From Ferrimonas sp048263965 (lineage in GTDB: Bacteria > Pseudomonadota > Gammaproteobacteria > Enterobacterales > Shewanellaceae), in assembly GCF_048263965.1 (NCBI RefSeq), contig NZ_JBLXDO010000019.1:1-64000 (forward strand): DNA of 64,000 bases. The letters are read 5' to 3'. The position numbers and the translations under genes were made by a program. Under the pieces are notes generated by a model, which ran no database searches, had not been told where the DNA came from, and saw only the letters and a program-made list of their open reading frames with translations. This document shows, piece by piece, positions 8,204 to 16,529 of the stretch; positions within the stretch are counted from its first letter, which is position 1; each line of letters begins with the position of its first letter.

Positions 8204-10303
8204 ATGCTGGCCAAACTCCATCGCTACCTGGCTGCCCTGGTCGCCCTGCCCCTGTTGCTGGTGATCTTCTCGGGCCTGCTGCTGGCACTCACTCCCCTGC
8301 TCACTCCAGACGCTGAAACCAAGCCGACGCCGGCCCAGTATCAGCAGACCCTGGAGATCCTGGAACAGCAGCAGGGCCCCATCCGCTTCGCCTTCGCCCT
8401 GCCCGAGCACCAATTGGTGATGGTGGCGTTCGAAGGCAAGAAGGGGCGCCAGTTTCTCGACCTCTACAGCGGGGAACCCGCCGAGCTGCCTTGGCAGTTT
8501 CAGCTCAGCCGCTTCGCTAAAGGACTGCACGTCAACCTGCTGGTGGACGCCAACTGGCTGGTGGAGTTGAGCACCTGGGTGATGCTGTTCCTCAGCCTCT
8601 CCGGATTGTTCCTGGCCCGACCCAAATCCCCCAAGGGAGTCATGGGCTGGCACACCGCCCTGGGCTGGTATGGTGCGCCCCTGATGCTGGTGGTCACCGT
8701 CACCGGCCTGCTGATGCTCCACCCCATGGGCGGTGAGCGGCCCAAGCAGGAACCTCACCCCTCCCCCATGAGCCTGGACCAGGCCTTCGATAAACTGGAT
8801 GAGATCGACGTGGCTGCGATGCGCATGGTGCGGCGCACGCCTCAGGGCATCACCCTTTACTGGGAAAACGACCAGGGCACCCGCTGGCAGTGGCAACCGG
8901 ATCAGCAAGAGAATGCGGTCACCCAACCCACTCGCTGGACCCGCATTCTTCATGACGGCAGCTTTGGCGGTCGGCCTGTGGCCTTTATCTATGCCCTGCT
9001 GTGTATCAGCGCCCTGGTGCTCTGGGGCACCGGCTTCTACAACTGGCTACGCCGTGCCCGGTTGAGCAGACCAACCAAGGCACCGGAAGGGGCCTGCCAC
9101 CTGGTAGCCTACGCCAGTCAGACCGGCGGCGCCGCCGAACTGGCCAAAGACACCGGCTCTCTGCTGGAATCCCGCGGTGACAAGGTGCATCTGTGCTCCC
9201 TGGCCCAGCTCAAGGCGGAAGATCTCACCCAGTACCTGTCGGTGCGACTGCTGGTCTCCACCTGTGGTGACGGCGAGATGCCAGTTCAGGGACAGGGCTT
9301 CCTGGAGAGCCTGAAGCGGGTCAGCCTCAAGGGGGTGAGCTATCAACTGCTGGGTCTGGGTGACAGCCGCTATGCCAAATTCTGCCAGGCGGCCCATGAC
9401 CTGGACAGTGCCTTGAGACACAGCGGCGCCTCACTGGTGGGCGGACTGGCTCTGGCCGACGGCGACCCCACCCAGGTGTGGCAAAGCTGGATCGGTGCAG
9501 CCGACAATGAACAGCCCCAATCTATGGCCAATACGGTATCACTGCGCCTGGAGGCCAGGCAGCGACTGGATGAGGGCCAGGAACGGACCCGGGAGACCTG
9601 GCGATTGCGCTTTAGCAGCGCGGAGCCCCTCAACTATCGCTGCGGCGATCTGCTGAAGCTGCGCCCAGCCCAGGGCGGCACTGAGCGCGCCTACTCCATC
9701 GCTTCGGCACCAAATGGCAACGACCTGGAGATTTGCGTGACCCTGCACCAGTGGCAGCACGATGGTGAAACCCGCACCGGCCTGATGTCCGGACAGCTGT
9801 GTCATGAATCACAGGTGGGCGATACGCTCGAAGGCCGCATCGCCGCCCACCCCGGCTTCAGACTGCCGGAGGATTCCTCCCCCATCATCATGGTGGCCGC
9901 TGGCTGCGGCATTGCCCCCTTCATGGGCTTTATTCGTCAGCGTCCACAGCTGCGCAACTGGTTGCTGTTTGGCAATCGCCATCAGCAGGGCGACTTCCTC
10001 TATGGGGAGGAGTTGCTCCAGCACCAGGAGAGCAAAGCCCTGGATCACCTGGACCTGGCTTTTTCCCGGGACCAGCAGCAGAAGATCTACGCCCAGGACA
10101 GACTGGAGCAAAGCCCCCAGCGGGTATGCGCCTGGCTGGAGCTGGGAGCCCATGTCTATGTCTGCGGCCATCTCGCCCTGGGTGAAGGAGTTCGCCAGGC
10201 ACTGCTGTCCGCCTTTGTCTCTCAGGGAGCCGGGCCAGAGCAAGCTCAACAGCAGCTCAACCAGCTGATCGAACAGGGCCGCTACCACGAAGACCTGTTC
10301 TAA
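8204..10303 (+). CDS. PepSY / flavodoxin / FNR fusion reductase
   Basis: 699-residue inner-membrane flavoprotein. The N-terminal 290 residues are a PepSY transmembrane module with helices at about 10-32, 122-140, 152-172 and 262-282. A flavodoxin (FMN) domain follows from about residue 300 (LVAYASQTGG, STCGDGEMPVQG), then a ferredoxin-NADP reductase/sulfite-reductase-alpha type FAD/NAD(P)H domain (RAYSIASAP near 494, VAAGCGIAPFMGF near 563, YVCGHLALGEGV near 650). Such proteins pass electrons from cytosolic NADPH through FAD and FMN to the membrane. Placed behind a siderophore receptor it is best read as a ferric-siderophore reductase (inference). AAGGAACC precedes the ATG; a strong terminator follows at 10321. 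Confidence 0.87.
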   Translation: MLAKLHRYLAALVALPLLLVIFSGLLLALTPLLTPDAETKPTPAQYQQTLEILEQQQGPIRFAFALPEHQLVMVAFEGKKGRQFLDLYSGEPAELPWQFQLSRFAKGLHVNLLVDANWLVELSTWVMLFLSLSGLFLARPKSPKGVMGWHTALGWYGAPLMLVVTVTGLLMLHPMGGERPKQEPHPSPMSLDQAFDKLDEIDVAAMRMVRRTPQGITLYWENDQGTRWQWQPDQQENAVTQPTRWTRILHDGSFGGRPVAFIYALLCISALVLWGTGFYNWLRRARLSRPTKAPEGACHLVAYASQTGGAAELAKDTGSLLESRGDKVHLCSLAQLKAEDLTQYLSVRLLVSTCGDGEMPVQGQGFLESLKRVSLKGVSYQLLGLGDSRYAKFCQAAHDLDSALRHSGASLVGGLALADGDPTQVWQSWIGAADNEQPQSMANTVSLRLEARQRLDEGQERTRETWRLRFSSAEPLNYRCGDLLKLRPAQGGTERAYSIASAPNGNDLEICVTLHQWQHDGETRTGLMSGQLCHESQVGDTLEGRIAAHPGFRLPEDSSPIIMVAAGCGIAPFMGFIRQRPQLRNWLLFGNRHQQGDFLYGEELLQHQESKALDHLDLAFSRDQQQKIYAQDRLEQSPQRVCAWLELGAHVYVCGHLALGEGVRQALLSAFVSQGAGPEQAQQQLNQLIEQGRYHEDLF

Positions 10304-10320
10304 TCCTGCCCGGTCCAATC

Positions 10321-10348
10321 AAGCGCGCCTGGGATGGCGCGCTTTTTT
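10321..10348 (+). terminator. intrinsic terminator after reductase gene
   Basis: AAGCGCGCC (10321-10329), loop TGGGAT, GGCGCGCTT (10336-10344), then TTTTAT. It separates the iron operon from rbgA. Confidence 0.9.
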
Positions 10349-10427
10349 ATGGCGGACAATTGACCAAGCAAACTGATGTGGGATCACGTAAAATGGCGCC
10401 TTTGACCCATTAACAAGAGCATGACCC

Positions 10428-11348
10428 ATGGCGATTAACTGGTTCCCGGGCCATATGCATAAGGCGAGAAAAGAGATCGCCGAGCTGATGCCGCAAATTG
10501 ACCTCATCATCGAGGTGTTGGATGCGCGCATCCCATTCAGCAGCGAAAATCCTCTGGTCCCCCAACTCAGAGGCGACACCCCCTGCATCAAGATCCTCAA
10601 CAAAAGCGATCTGGCCGACCCGGAGATGACCGAGCGCTGGCAGGCCTACCTGGAGCAGGAGAATGGTGTGAAAACCATCGCCCTGACCCAGAAAAACAAA
10701 TCCCAGGTAAAAAGCCTGCTGATCCTGGCCAAAGAGATGGTGCCCAAGACCCCGCTGCGCGCCCTGATCCTGGGGATCCCCAACGTGGGCAAATCCACCC
10801 TGATCAACACCCTGGCTGGCCGTACCATAGCCAAGACCGGCAATGAGCCCGCGGTCACCAAGGCTCAGCAGCGCATCCGTCTCGAAGACCACATCGTCTT
10901 GCACGATACCCCAGGCTTCCTCTGGCCCAAGCTGAGCCCGGAGGAGTGTGGCTATCGCCTGGCCACCACAGGTGCCATCAAAGACACGGTGGTGGAGTAT
11001 GAAGAGGTGGCCATGTTTGCCGCCGAGTACCTGCGCACCACTTACCCTGAAGCCCTGTGCAAACGCTACAACCTGGAAGAGCTCCCGGAAGACGACATCG
11101 GTGTCCTGGACGCCATTGCCGCCAAGCGCGGCTTCCTGCGCCGAGGCGGCATTGCCGACCTGCACAAGGTCTCCGAGATCCTGCTGCACGAGCTGCGCGC
11201 CGGCTCCCTGGGTGCCCTGACCCTGGAAACCCCGGAACTGGTAGAGAAGGAGAAGGCCGAAGAGGAGGTTCGCGCCGCCAAGGCCGCCGAAGAGAAAAAG
11301 ATCAAGGAAGAGCTTCGCGCCGCCAAAAAGCGCAAACGCCGTAAATAA
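10428..11348 (+). CDS. rbgA: ribosome biogenesis GTPase RbgA/YlqF
   Basis: 306-residue circularly permuted GTPase involved in late assembly of the 50S subunit. The motif order is permuted: G4 (NKSD, about residue 63) precedes G1 (GIPNVGKSTL, about 120) and G3 (DTPG, about 163). The N-terminus INWFPGHMHKA is diagnostic for YlqF/RbgA. The C-terminal 50 residues are very rich in Lys, Glu and Ala and end in KKRKRRK, a likely RNA-binding coiled tail. The gene stands alone between two intrinsic terminators. Confidence 0.93.
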   Translation: MAINWFPGHMHKARKEIAELMPQIDLIIEVLDARIPFSSENPLVPQLRGDTPCIKILNKSDLADPEMTERWQAYLEQENGVKTIALTQKNKSQVKSLLILAKEMVPKTPLRALILGIPNVGKSTLINTLAGRTIAKTGNEPAVTKAQQRIRLEDHIVLHDTPGFLWPKLSPEECGYRLATTGAIKDTVVEYEEVAMFAAEYLRTTYPEALCKRYNLEELPEDDIGVLDAIAAKRGFLRRGGIADLHKVSEILLHELRAGSLGALTLETPELVEKEKAEEEVRAAKAAEEKKIKEELRAAKKRKRRK

Positions 11349-11350
11349 GC

Positions 11351-11378
11351 AAAACCCGCCAGCTGGCGGGTTTTCTTT
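11351..11378. terminator. bidirectional terminator between rbgA and DUF2164 gene
   Basis: AAAACCCGCC (11351-11360), AG, then CTGGCGGGTTTT, with TTTTCTTTTA on the plus side and an A-run that reads as TTTT on the minus side. It can end both convergent transcripts. Confidence 0.85.
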
Positions 11379-11626
11379 TATAAATCGCAGGGCTGCTCCA
11401 TTTCATACACCACCTCGGTGGCCAACTCCATTCTGCCCAAGATGGCCACCCTGGCATCCTCCAGCCCCTTGTTGTAACACAGGGTTCCCAGGCGCTGCAG
11501 CATAAAATCCAGCAAGAAGCCCGCCTCAAACTGACCCAACTCCTGGTCCATCTCCTGTTCGCTGTACTCTTGCAGCGCTTCAACCAGCGCCTCGCGCTGC
11601 TCCTTGGTCAATTCAACCGGGTTCAC
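11378..11626 (-). CDS. DUF2164 family protein
   Basis: Small acidic protein (82 residues) with the DUF2164 pattern: LTKEQREALVEALQEYSEQE, then LDQELGQFEAGFLLDF-like core and a C-terminal GLEDARVAI helix. Function unknown. The open frame extends to a GTG at 11695 that overlaps the stop codon of the upstream VOC gene (TAGTG), adding 23 residues. I prefer the GTG at 11626 because GGAG lies five bases before it and family members begin right at the LTKEQ segment; the longer coupled form is not excluded. It is probably co-transcribed with the VOC gene. Confidence 0.7.
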   Translation of the reverse strand: MNPVELTKEQREALVEALQEYSEQEMDQELGQFEAGFLLDFMLQRLGTLCYNKGLEDARVAILGRMELATEVVYEMEQPCDL

Positions 11627-11694
11627 ATCGGCTCCATCAATAAATCTACTGAGTGAGCCAGTGTATCTTCTCACCCAGAGAGCCGCCAGACGCA

Positions 11695-12075
11695 CTATCC
11701 CATCACATAGCTGATGGCGGCAATCACCGCCCCCTGAGGATCCTTTATCCAGCAGAAGCGCCCCACTTCGGGAATGTCCTGGGGCCCGTAGAGCAGCTCG
11801 CCGCCCAGCTCCGTCGCCTTGGCGGCCAACGCGTCCACATCGGTTACCGTGACATAACCGGTCCAGGCCGCAGGCATGCCCGGTTCGGGCGTCTGCATGA
11901 TGCCACCGACCCCGGCACCACCATTCTCGATGATGTGATAGGCGCCCATCTCCATCTGCTGCTCCTTAAAGGTCCAGCCAAACAGGGGGCCATAGAACGC
12001 CATCGCACCTGCCGGATCAGAAGTAGACAACTCTTGCCAGCTATGGGCACCGTGGGTCTCAAAGGGTGAGCTCAT
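11695..12075 (-). CDS. VOC (glyoxalase/bleomycin resistance) family protein
   Basis: 126-residue single-module vicinal-oxygen-chelate protein. The pattern WQELSTSDPAGAMAFYGPLF at the N-terminus and DPQGAVIAAI at the C-terminus is that of CFP30B-like/glyoxalase-like proteins of unknown substrate. AAGGAGAG precedes the ATG. It is followed on the minus strand by the DUF2164 gene, whose alternative start overlaps its stop codon. Confidence 0.85.
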   Translation of the reverse strand: MSSPFETHGAHSWQELSTSDPAGAMAFYGPLFGWTFKEQQMEMGAYHIIENGGAGVGGIMQTPEPGMPAAWTGYVTVTDVDALAAKATELGGELLYGPQDIPEVGRFCWIKDPQGAVIAAISYVMG

Positions 12076-12249
12076 GATTCTCTCCTTAAAGGGGGCAATC
12101 TGAGGCTAAAGTGTAGACAGTCCCTTGGCTCAGGTGGACAAAGTTAGAGCACTCAACCCGTTCGCCGTCGGGTTTTGTTCACTGCTTAGGCGGTTGAACG
12201 CCCTGCCCCTTTACAGCATCCCGCCGGTTCACTAACATGCATCCCCGTT

Positions 12250-12340
12250 GGAGAGATGGCTGAGTGGTTGAAAGCACCGGTCTTGAAAACCGGCAAGGGT
12301 TAATAGCCCTTCTAGGGTTCAAATCCCTATCTCTCCGCCA
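12250..12340 (+). tRNA. serT: tRNA-Ser (anticodon TGA)
   Basis: 91-base class II tRNA. The acceptor stem pairs GGAGAGA (12250-12256) with TCTCTCC (12330-12336), followed by GCCA including an encoded CCA. The anticodon TGA sits at 12284-12286 inside CTTGAAA. A long variable arm (GGGTTAATAGCCCT) and the T loop GGTTCAAATCC are evident. A terminator follows at 12351. Confidence 0.96.
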
Positions 12341-12591
12341 TACATAAAGAAGCCCGCCTAGTGCGGGCTTTTTGCTTTTCTGTGCTCGAAGAAAACGAGA
12401 GATAATGCAGCAAGGAGCCTGCGACGACCCGAAGGGTAACCGAGTCCACGAGGGCGTAAGCCTAGTCTGGCCTCGCAACGAGCGCAGTGAGTAGCGCCGC
12501 AGGCGGCCGAACGAAATCAGGGTATCAATCCGCCCTTTCTAACTGCCTCCGACATACATAAAGGAGCCCGCCTAGTGCGGGCTTTTTGCTT
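12334..12591 (+). repeat. direct repeat of tRNA-Ser 3' end and its terminator
   Basis: The stretch from the last bases of the tRNA through the terminator (12334-12377) recurs almost unchanged at 12548-12591: TCCGCCATACATAAAGAAGC becomes TCCGACATACATAAAGGAGC, then the same AGCCCGCCTAGTGCGGGCT hairpin and T-tract. The 170 bases in between carry no gene; they contain repeated short words such as GAGCGCAGTGAGTAGCGCC. The arrangement may be a tRNA duplication scar or an integration scar. Confidence 0.75.
12351..12379 (+). terminator. intrinsic terminator of tRNA-Ser
   Basis: AGCCCGC-CTAGT-GCGGGCT followed by TTTTGCTTTT, directly after the tRNA. Confidence 0.88.
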
Positions 12592-12592
12592 T
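12565..12592 (+). terminator. second copy of tRNA terminator
   Basis: AGCCCGC-CTAGT-GCGGGCT then TTTTGCTTTG, the repeat copy of the terminator at 12351. It faces the convergent NTF2-fold gene that ends at 12635. Confidence 0.8.
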
Positions 12593-12634
12593 GTGGTATT
12601 CAGCATACCTGGCGCTGTAGCTAAACCACGACCA

Positions 12635-13465
12635 TCAATTGCTCAATGGGAACTTACAGGTTCCTTTGCCCGGCATGGGATCGGGGTCGGAAGGCAGGTT
12701 CAGGAACTCATAGCTGGGATCATTGCCGCCAATATCGCTGCCATCGTGCCATTCGCTGGATCTTCCATCCTGGTTTTTGTCACGACCGCCCTTGAACTTA
12801 TCCATGTAATCGTCGCTGAAGTGTCCAGTCGCCGGTACATTGGTGAACCAGTCAAACACCGTCAACCGGCGCATCACCCGCCACTCGTCACCGCGTTTCT
12901 CGAAATCAAACAGCATCCGGCCATACAGGGTAACTTCCCGAGCTTTATCCCCTTCACCGGCCAGGTGATAGGCGTAAACATAACTTTCGGCCTTGGCGGT
13001 ATTTTCATCGAGCAAGTCGATAAGGATGTTGCTGATGCGGTGTTGCGTCATTCTGAGGCCGGCAAAGCCAGCCATTGCCTGACAGGGGAAGTTATTATAG
13101 GTCCCTGGTGCCGGGTTGCTCTCGGCATCGGTGAAGAACACCGGGAATTCGGGGTCCTGATGCTCTTCAATGGCTTCCGGCCAATACACAGAGCGCATCA
13201 GGCCGCGGTCCATGCGATCCAAAGAGCGCCCAAGGTGATAGATCACTTCGGTAATGGCCTGCTTATCGAGCAGGTCCTGTAGGCGATTTTCCGTGCTTCG
13301 ACGCCACTGTTTGCCGTTGGCACTCTTGTCGGTAAATGCCCGGTCAAACCCGCCACCTGCAGCGGTTTCACCTGCCACAGCCAAGTGACTGGCTCCCATA
13401 GTCAGGCACAGCAGAGCCGCACCAGCCAAACCCTGTAGGCTGGAGAATCGATTAGCTAATTTCAT
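12635..13465 (-). CDS. secreted SnoaL/NTF2-fold protein
   Basis: 276-residue protein with a signal peptide (about residues 1-32, ending ASHLAVAG) and a SnoaL_4/NTF2-like domain from about residue 50 to 190 (LLDKQAITEVIYHLGRSLDR, YWPEAIEEHQDP, FDWFTNVPATGHFSDDY). SnoaL-like folds act as dehydratases, cyclases or small-ligand binders; the substrate is unknown. The longest frame reaches 13555, but the ATG at 13465 begins the signal peptide and has AAGGAA upstream. The core is clearly paralogous to the cytoplasmic protein at 15360-15896. It is the last gene of the minus-strand set that starts near 16288. Confidence 0.78.
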   Translation of the reverse strand: MKLANRFSSLQGLAGAALLCLTMGASHLAVAGETAAGGGFDRAFTDKSANGKQWRRSTENRLQDLLDKQAITEVIYHLGRSLDRMDRGLMRSVYWPEAIEEHQDPEFPVFFTDAESNPAPGTYNNFPCQAMAGFAGLRMTQHRISNILIDLLDENTAKAESYVYAYHLAGEGDKAREVTLYGRMLFDFEKRGDEWRVMRRLTVFDWFTNVPATGHFSDDYMDKFKGGRDKNQDGRSSEWHDGSDIGGNDPSYEFLNLPSDPDPMPGKGTCKFPLSN

Positions 13466-13562
13466 CGAATGAGTTTCCTTAAATTGTTTTCCGTATTGAA
13501 GCCGAGCCTCAAAAAAACTGTTTGGCCCCAGCCACTTGAATGACTGGGGGGGCATATTTGCA

Positions 13563-14615
13563 CTAGTCGGAAATTGCCTGTTTCAGAGCTGACAGGTAAC
13601 CCTGCCGCATCTTCTGGCTCACGGCAGCACCGGGCACAAAGACCTGGCCACCGTGATACATGCCCGGGAATACGGCCAGTTCCGTGGGCACTCCCTCAGC
13701 CATCAGCCGCTGGGCATAATCAACCACCTCGTCACGAAACAGGTCGACGGCGCCAATGGTCAGGTAGGTCGGCGGAAGCCCAGCCATCGCTTTTGCCCTG
13801 GCCGGAGCGGCGTAGGGGGAGGCCTCCAGGCCAGGTGTGCCACCAAGGTACATCTCCCAGGCGTTGAAAGAGGTTTGACGGTTCCACACCGGGTAATCCT
13901 CCACCGCGCCAGAAGGGGTGGCATGCAGGTTGTCCAGCATGGGGTAGATCAGCAGCTGCAGTGCTATCTGCGGCCCCTGCTCATCACGGTTGCGCAGTAC
14001 CATTCCCGCAGCCATACCAGCGCCGGCGCTGTCACCGCCGACGGCGATCCGAGTGGGATCGATTCCCAACTCCTTAGCGTTCTCTACAGCCCAGAGAAAC
14101 GCCGCATAAACGTCGTTATGCCCAGCAGGGAATGGATGCTCCGGCGCCAACCGGTAGTCGACCGAGATAACGGTCGCCCCCAGGACCTGGGCAAACTCCC
14201 CGGCAAAATCATTGCTGTCGGCCCGCCCCATGATGTAGCCACCACCGTGAATCCACAGGATGGCCGGGGTAACTGCCGGAGCATGCTCTGGGCGGTAGAT
14301 AAACACAGGTACCTCCCTCTCCGGGGTGACCACCGGCCTACGCTCCACTGTGACTCCCGGGGTATCCGGAAATTTCAACATGCTGTGCACCGTGGCTCTG
14401 GCGTCAAGAACCGTCTCTTCAGTGATCACCGCCAGCTCTGGCGGCAAATGCTGCAGGGGAGCACGGATCTCAGGATCGATAAATGACCTGACGTTGTGGG
14501 ACAGGCTGGCAGCTGAATCACTCTCTGCCATGTCGCTGTGCTCGGCGGCACACCCAGTCAGAGCGGTCAGCGCCAAGGCGGTAACCAACCACTTTTTCGG
14601 CGAAACTGGTTTCAT
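13563..14615 (-). CDS. lipoprotein alpha/beta hydrolase, hormone-sensitive lipase family
   Basis: 350-residue esterase/lipase anchored as a lipoprotein: the N-terminus has a basic start, hydrophobic stretch and the lipobox LTGC at about residue 21. The family signature WIHGGGYIMGRADS (oxyanion hole) is near residue 125, the nucleophile motif GGDSAGAGMA near 200, the acid in DLFRDEVVDYA near 295 and the catalytic His in GMYHGGQVF near 325. It should hydrolyse short-chain or xenobiotic esters in the periplasm. It lies between the two NTF2-fold genes, next to the peroxiredoxin gene, on the same strand. Confidence 0.88.
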   Translation of the reverse strand: MKPVSPKKWLVTALALTALTGCAAEHSDMAESDSAASLSHNVRSFIDPEIRAPLQHLPPELAVITEETVLDARATVHSMLKFPDTPGVTVERRPVVTPEREVPVFIYRPEHAPAVTPAILWIHGGGYIMGRADSNDFAGEFAQVLGATVISVDYRLAPEHPFPAGHNDVYAAFLWAVENAKELGIDPTRIAVGGDSAGAGMAAGMVLRNRDEQGPQIALQLLIYPMLDNLHATPSGAVEDYPVWNRQTSFNAWEMYLGGTPGLEASPYAAPARAKAMAGLPPTYLTIGAVDLFRDEVVDYAQRLMAEGVPTELAVFPGMYHGGQVFVPGAAVSQKMRQGYLSALKQAISD

Positions 14616-14723
14616 AACATCCTCATCATTCGAAGAGTCAGCCGTTGTCTCTCAAGCGGCCGACAATAGATTTGCCTTAACTTGGAATGGATTTTCGTCA
14701 TCCCTTCCCTGTCTGTGTCGGCG

Positions 14724-15257
14724 TCAGTCGTAGGTGCCGCGAATCGGGTAGTTATTGTCCGGATTGCGGATAAAAGCCAGCCCGGACAGCAGGATGCCCA
14801 GCTCTGGGCGGGCAAAAGGACCATTGGACAGATCGAGCACCTGTATCTGCCCCTGTTCATTCACCACATAAAGGCCAGGTTCGGCGAAGGGGTGATCCGT
14901 CTCCTGAGCTGAACGGGGGTGGGAGATATACAGCCCCAGCTGCTGCATCTGCTCTACACTCAGACCAAACGCGATGGGGTAGCTGACGTTAAGCTCAGGC
15001 AGGTGGGCGGCAACCTGGGCCCTGCTGTCTGCGGACACTGCGACTATGTCGACGCCCAGTTTGAAAAACTCCTGTTTGAGTTTCTCTATCTCATTGAGGT
15101 AGCGGGTACACAGCGGACAGTGCCGACCGCGATAGACCACCACCATCTGCCAGTCAGCGCCACTCTGGGGAACACCCAGAGTGATAAGTTCCCCCCCTGT
15201 GGTAGTCACTTCAATGGCCGGAAACAGCTGTCCAGCTGCAATTTTCTTAGAACTCAT
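14724..15257 (-). CDS. AhpC/TSA-type peroxiredoxin-like protein
   Basis: 177-residue thioredoxin-fold protein. The active-site segment VVYRGRHCPLCTRYLNEIEK (about residues 39-58) has a CxxC pair in the AhpC/TSA position, characteristic of the peroxiredoxin-like group often seen with short-chain oxidoreductases; later parts (VAVSADSRAQ, YPIAFGLS, GLYVVNEQGQI) fit the fold. The frame can start upstream at 15311, but the ATG at 15257 has AAAGG eight bases before it and gives the expected N-terminus. No signal peptide, so cytoplasmic. Its place in a catabolic set suggests protection from a peroxide or electrophile formed by the pathway (inference). Confidence 0.82.
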   Translation of the reverse strand: MSSKKIAAGQLFPAIEVTTTGGELITLGVPQSGADWQMVVVYRGRHCPLCTRYLNEIEKLKQEFFKLGVDIVAVSADSRAQVAAHLPELNVSYPIAFGLSVEQMQQLGLYISHPRSAQETDHPFAEPGLYVVNEQGQIQVLDLSNGPFARPELGILLSGLAFIRNPDNNYPIRGTYD

Positions 15258-15359
15258 AGAGATTACCTTTGCCCCCTTTCGGCAGGCTGTTAAAGAGTAC
15301 AGGCAGCGCACTCAACCGCAGCGACAGGTCACTAACTGGGGGCTGCCCGTTATGGGTCA

Positions 15360-15896
15360 TTAGAAGCTGAGGTAGTTGTAGCTGTCGTCCGCTTTATCGC
15401 GCTTGCCACGCAGCTTGTCGCTGTAGTTCTCAGCCCAGACGGCGGTGGCATTCTGGTTCTGGTTCCAGTCAAAGGTGGTGGAGCGATGCTTGATCTTCCA
15501 AACCCCATTGCGACGCTCAAACCTGAAGTGGTGACGGCCCCCCAGGATCCCCTCTTTATCCACCCCGTCCTCTTGATGAACGTGGTATGCCCAGACATAA
15601 CATTCGGCAGTGGCGCTATCGCCATCAATCTCTATCAAGGGGTTGCTGATGCGATGCTGGGTCACCTTAAGGGCGCGAAACCCTTCCATCGCCGGGTCAA
15701 CAAAGGCATGGGCGTTATCATTGTAGAAAAACAGGTCCGGAAAGATGGGGTCCTGATGCTCTTCGATGGCATCCTCCCAGTAGGTGGACTTCATCAGTTC
15801 GCCGTCCACCCGGTCCAGGGCCCGAGCAAACTTGTACATCACCTCGGTCATCTCCTGCTTATCAAGCAACTGCTGCAATTTCTGCTGCATATCCAT
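15360..15896 (-). CDS. cytoplasmic SnoaL/NTF2-fold protein
   Basis: 178-residue SnoaL_4/NTF2-like protein without a signal peptide. It shares the run LLDKQ-TEV-Y, ALDRVDGELMKSTYWEDAIE and EHQDPIFP with the secreted paralogue at 12635-13465. The longest frame begins with TTG at 15902; ATG at 15896 has GGAG six bases upstream and is chosen. Family members include dehydratases and isomerases of aromatic or steroid-like compounds. It is second in the minus-strand group after the ABM gene. Confidence 0.8.
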   Translation of the reverse strand: MDMQQKLQQLLDKQEMTEVMYKFARALDRVDGELMKSTYWEDAIEEHQDPIFPDLFFYNDNAHAFVDPAMEGFRALKVTQHRISNPLIEIDGDSATAECYVWAYHVHQEDGVDKEGILGGRHHFRFERRNGVWKIKHRSTTFDWNQNQNATAVWAENYSDKLRGKRDKADDSYNYLSF

Positions 15897-15964
15897 GGTC
15901 AACTCCTATTCTTTCAACCCTGGCCGACGCCAAGGTGGGTTATGGTCAAATTGGGCTGAGAAAA

Positions 15965-16288
15965 CTATTTGCTTTCCCATTGGTTTACAGGGTCCAGAAC
16001 GGTGAACTTACGCGGGCTGGCCAACAGGTCCGGCAGATAGGCTTCGTACTCATCGCGATAGGACTTGCCCTGCAACTGGTTCTTCATGAAGTCATCCATA
16101 GAGGGCTCATTCCAGCGCTCATACAGAGTGAATTTATTGGGATTGTTGGCATCCCGGTGGAAATAGGTGGACACGAAAGTATCCTCCTTGGACATCGCTT
16201 CGAGGACGCCTGTCGCGCCCTGGACAAACTGCTCGACGCACTCGGGTTTAACGTCGAACTCCACGTAGAAAACAAGCTGCTTAGTCAT
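15965..16288 (-). CDS. antibiotic biosynthesis monooxygenase (ABM) domain protein
   Basis: 107-residue single ABM domain (dimeric ferredoxin-like fold): LVFYVEFDVKPECVEQFVQG at the start, then FTLYERWNEPSMDDFMKNQL. Members include quinol monooxygenase YgiN and small cofactor-free oxygenases. GAGAGG precedes the ATG. It heads the minus-strand group and is divergent from the LysR gene at 16530, so the two probably share a control region. Confidence 0.85.
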   Translation of the reverse strand: MTKQLVFYVEFDVKPECVEQFVQGATGVLEAMSKEDTFVSTYFHRDANNPNKFTLYERWNEPSMDDFMKNQLQGKSYRDEYEAYLPDLLASPRKFTVLDPVNQWESK

Positions 16289-16489
16289 GGTTCAGTACCT
16301 CTCAAAATGCTCATTTGGCCTGCTCGCCGGAGCCCGCTCTTTCGGGCTTTCAGCTGCAATCTGACTCGGCAACGACTTAAGCAAGATCCTCTGCCAGGGC
16401 AGACTGTCAGCCCCTTCGGTCGTTGACACTGATGGCAATGATAGATACGGTCACTGTGGAATATAAGAAGCTCAATTTGAATAGCATGA

Positions 16490-16504
16490 ATTCCCAGTGG
16501 GAAT
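16490..16504. promoter_or_regulatory. LysR-type T-N11-A palindrome
   Basis: ATTCCCAGTGGGAAT is a perfect 15-base inverted repeat with the T-N11-A spacing of LysR regulator sites, 26 bases before the LysR start and within the divergent control region. A half site (TGGAATA) lies at about 16456-16462. The related site at 17506 supports its use by the neighbouring LysR protein. Confidence 0.65.
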
Positions 16505-16529
16505 ACAGTAGAGAGATGAAGGAATCAGA

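Noticed and set aside
12179..12478. Minus-strand frame of 99 codons across tRNA-Ser containing RDRDLNPRRA
   Set aside because: This is the familiar spurious protein read antisense through a tRNA gene; the tRNA explains the sequence.
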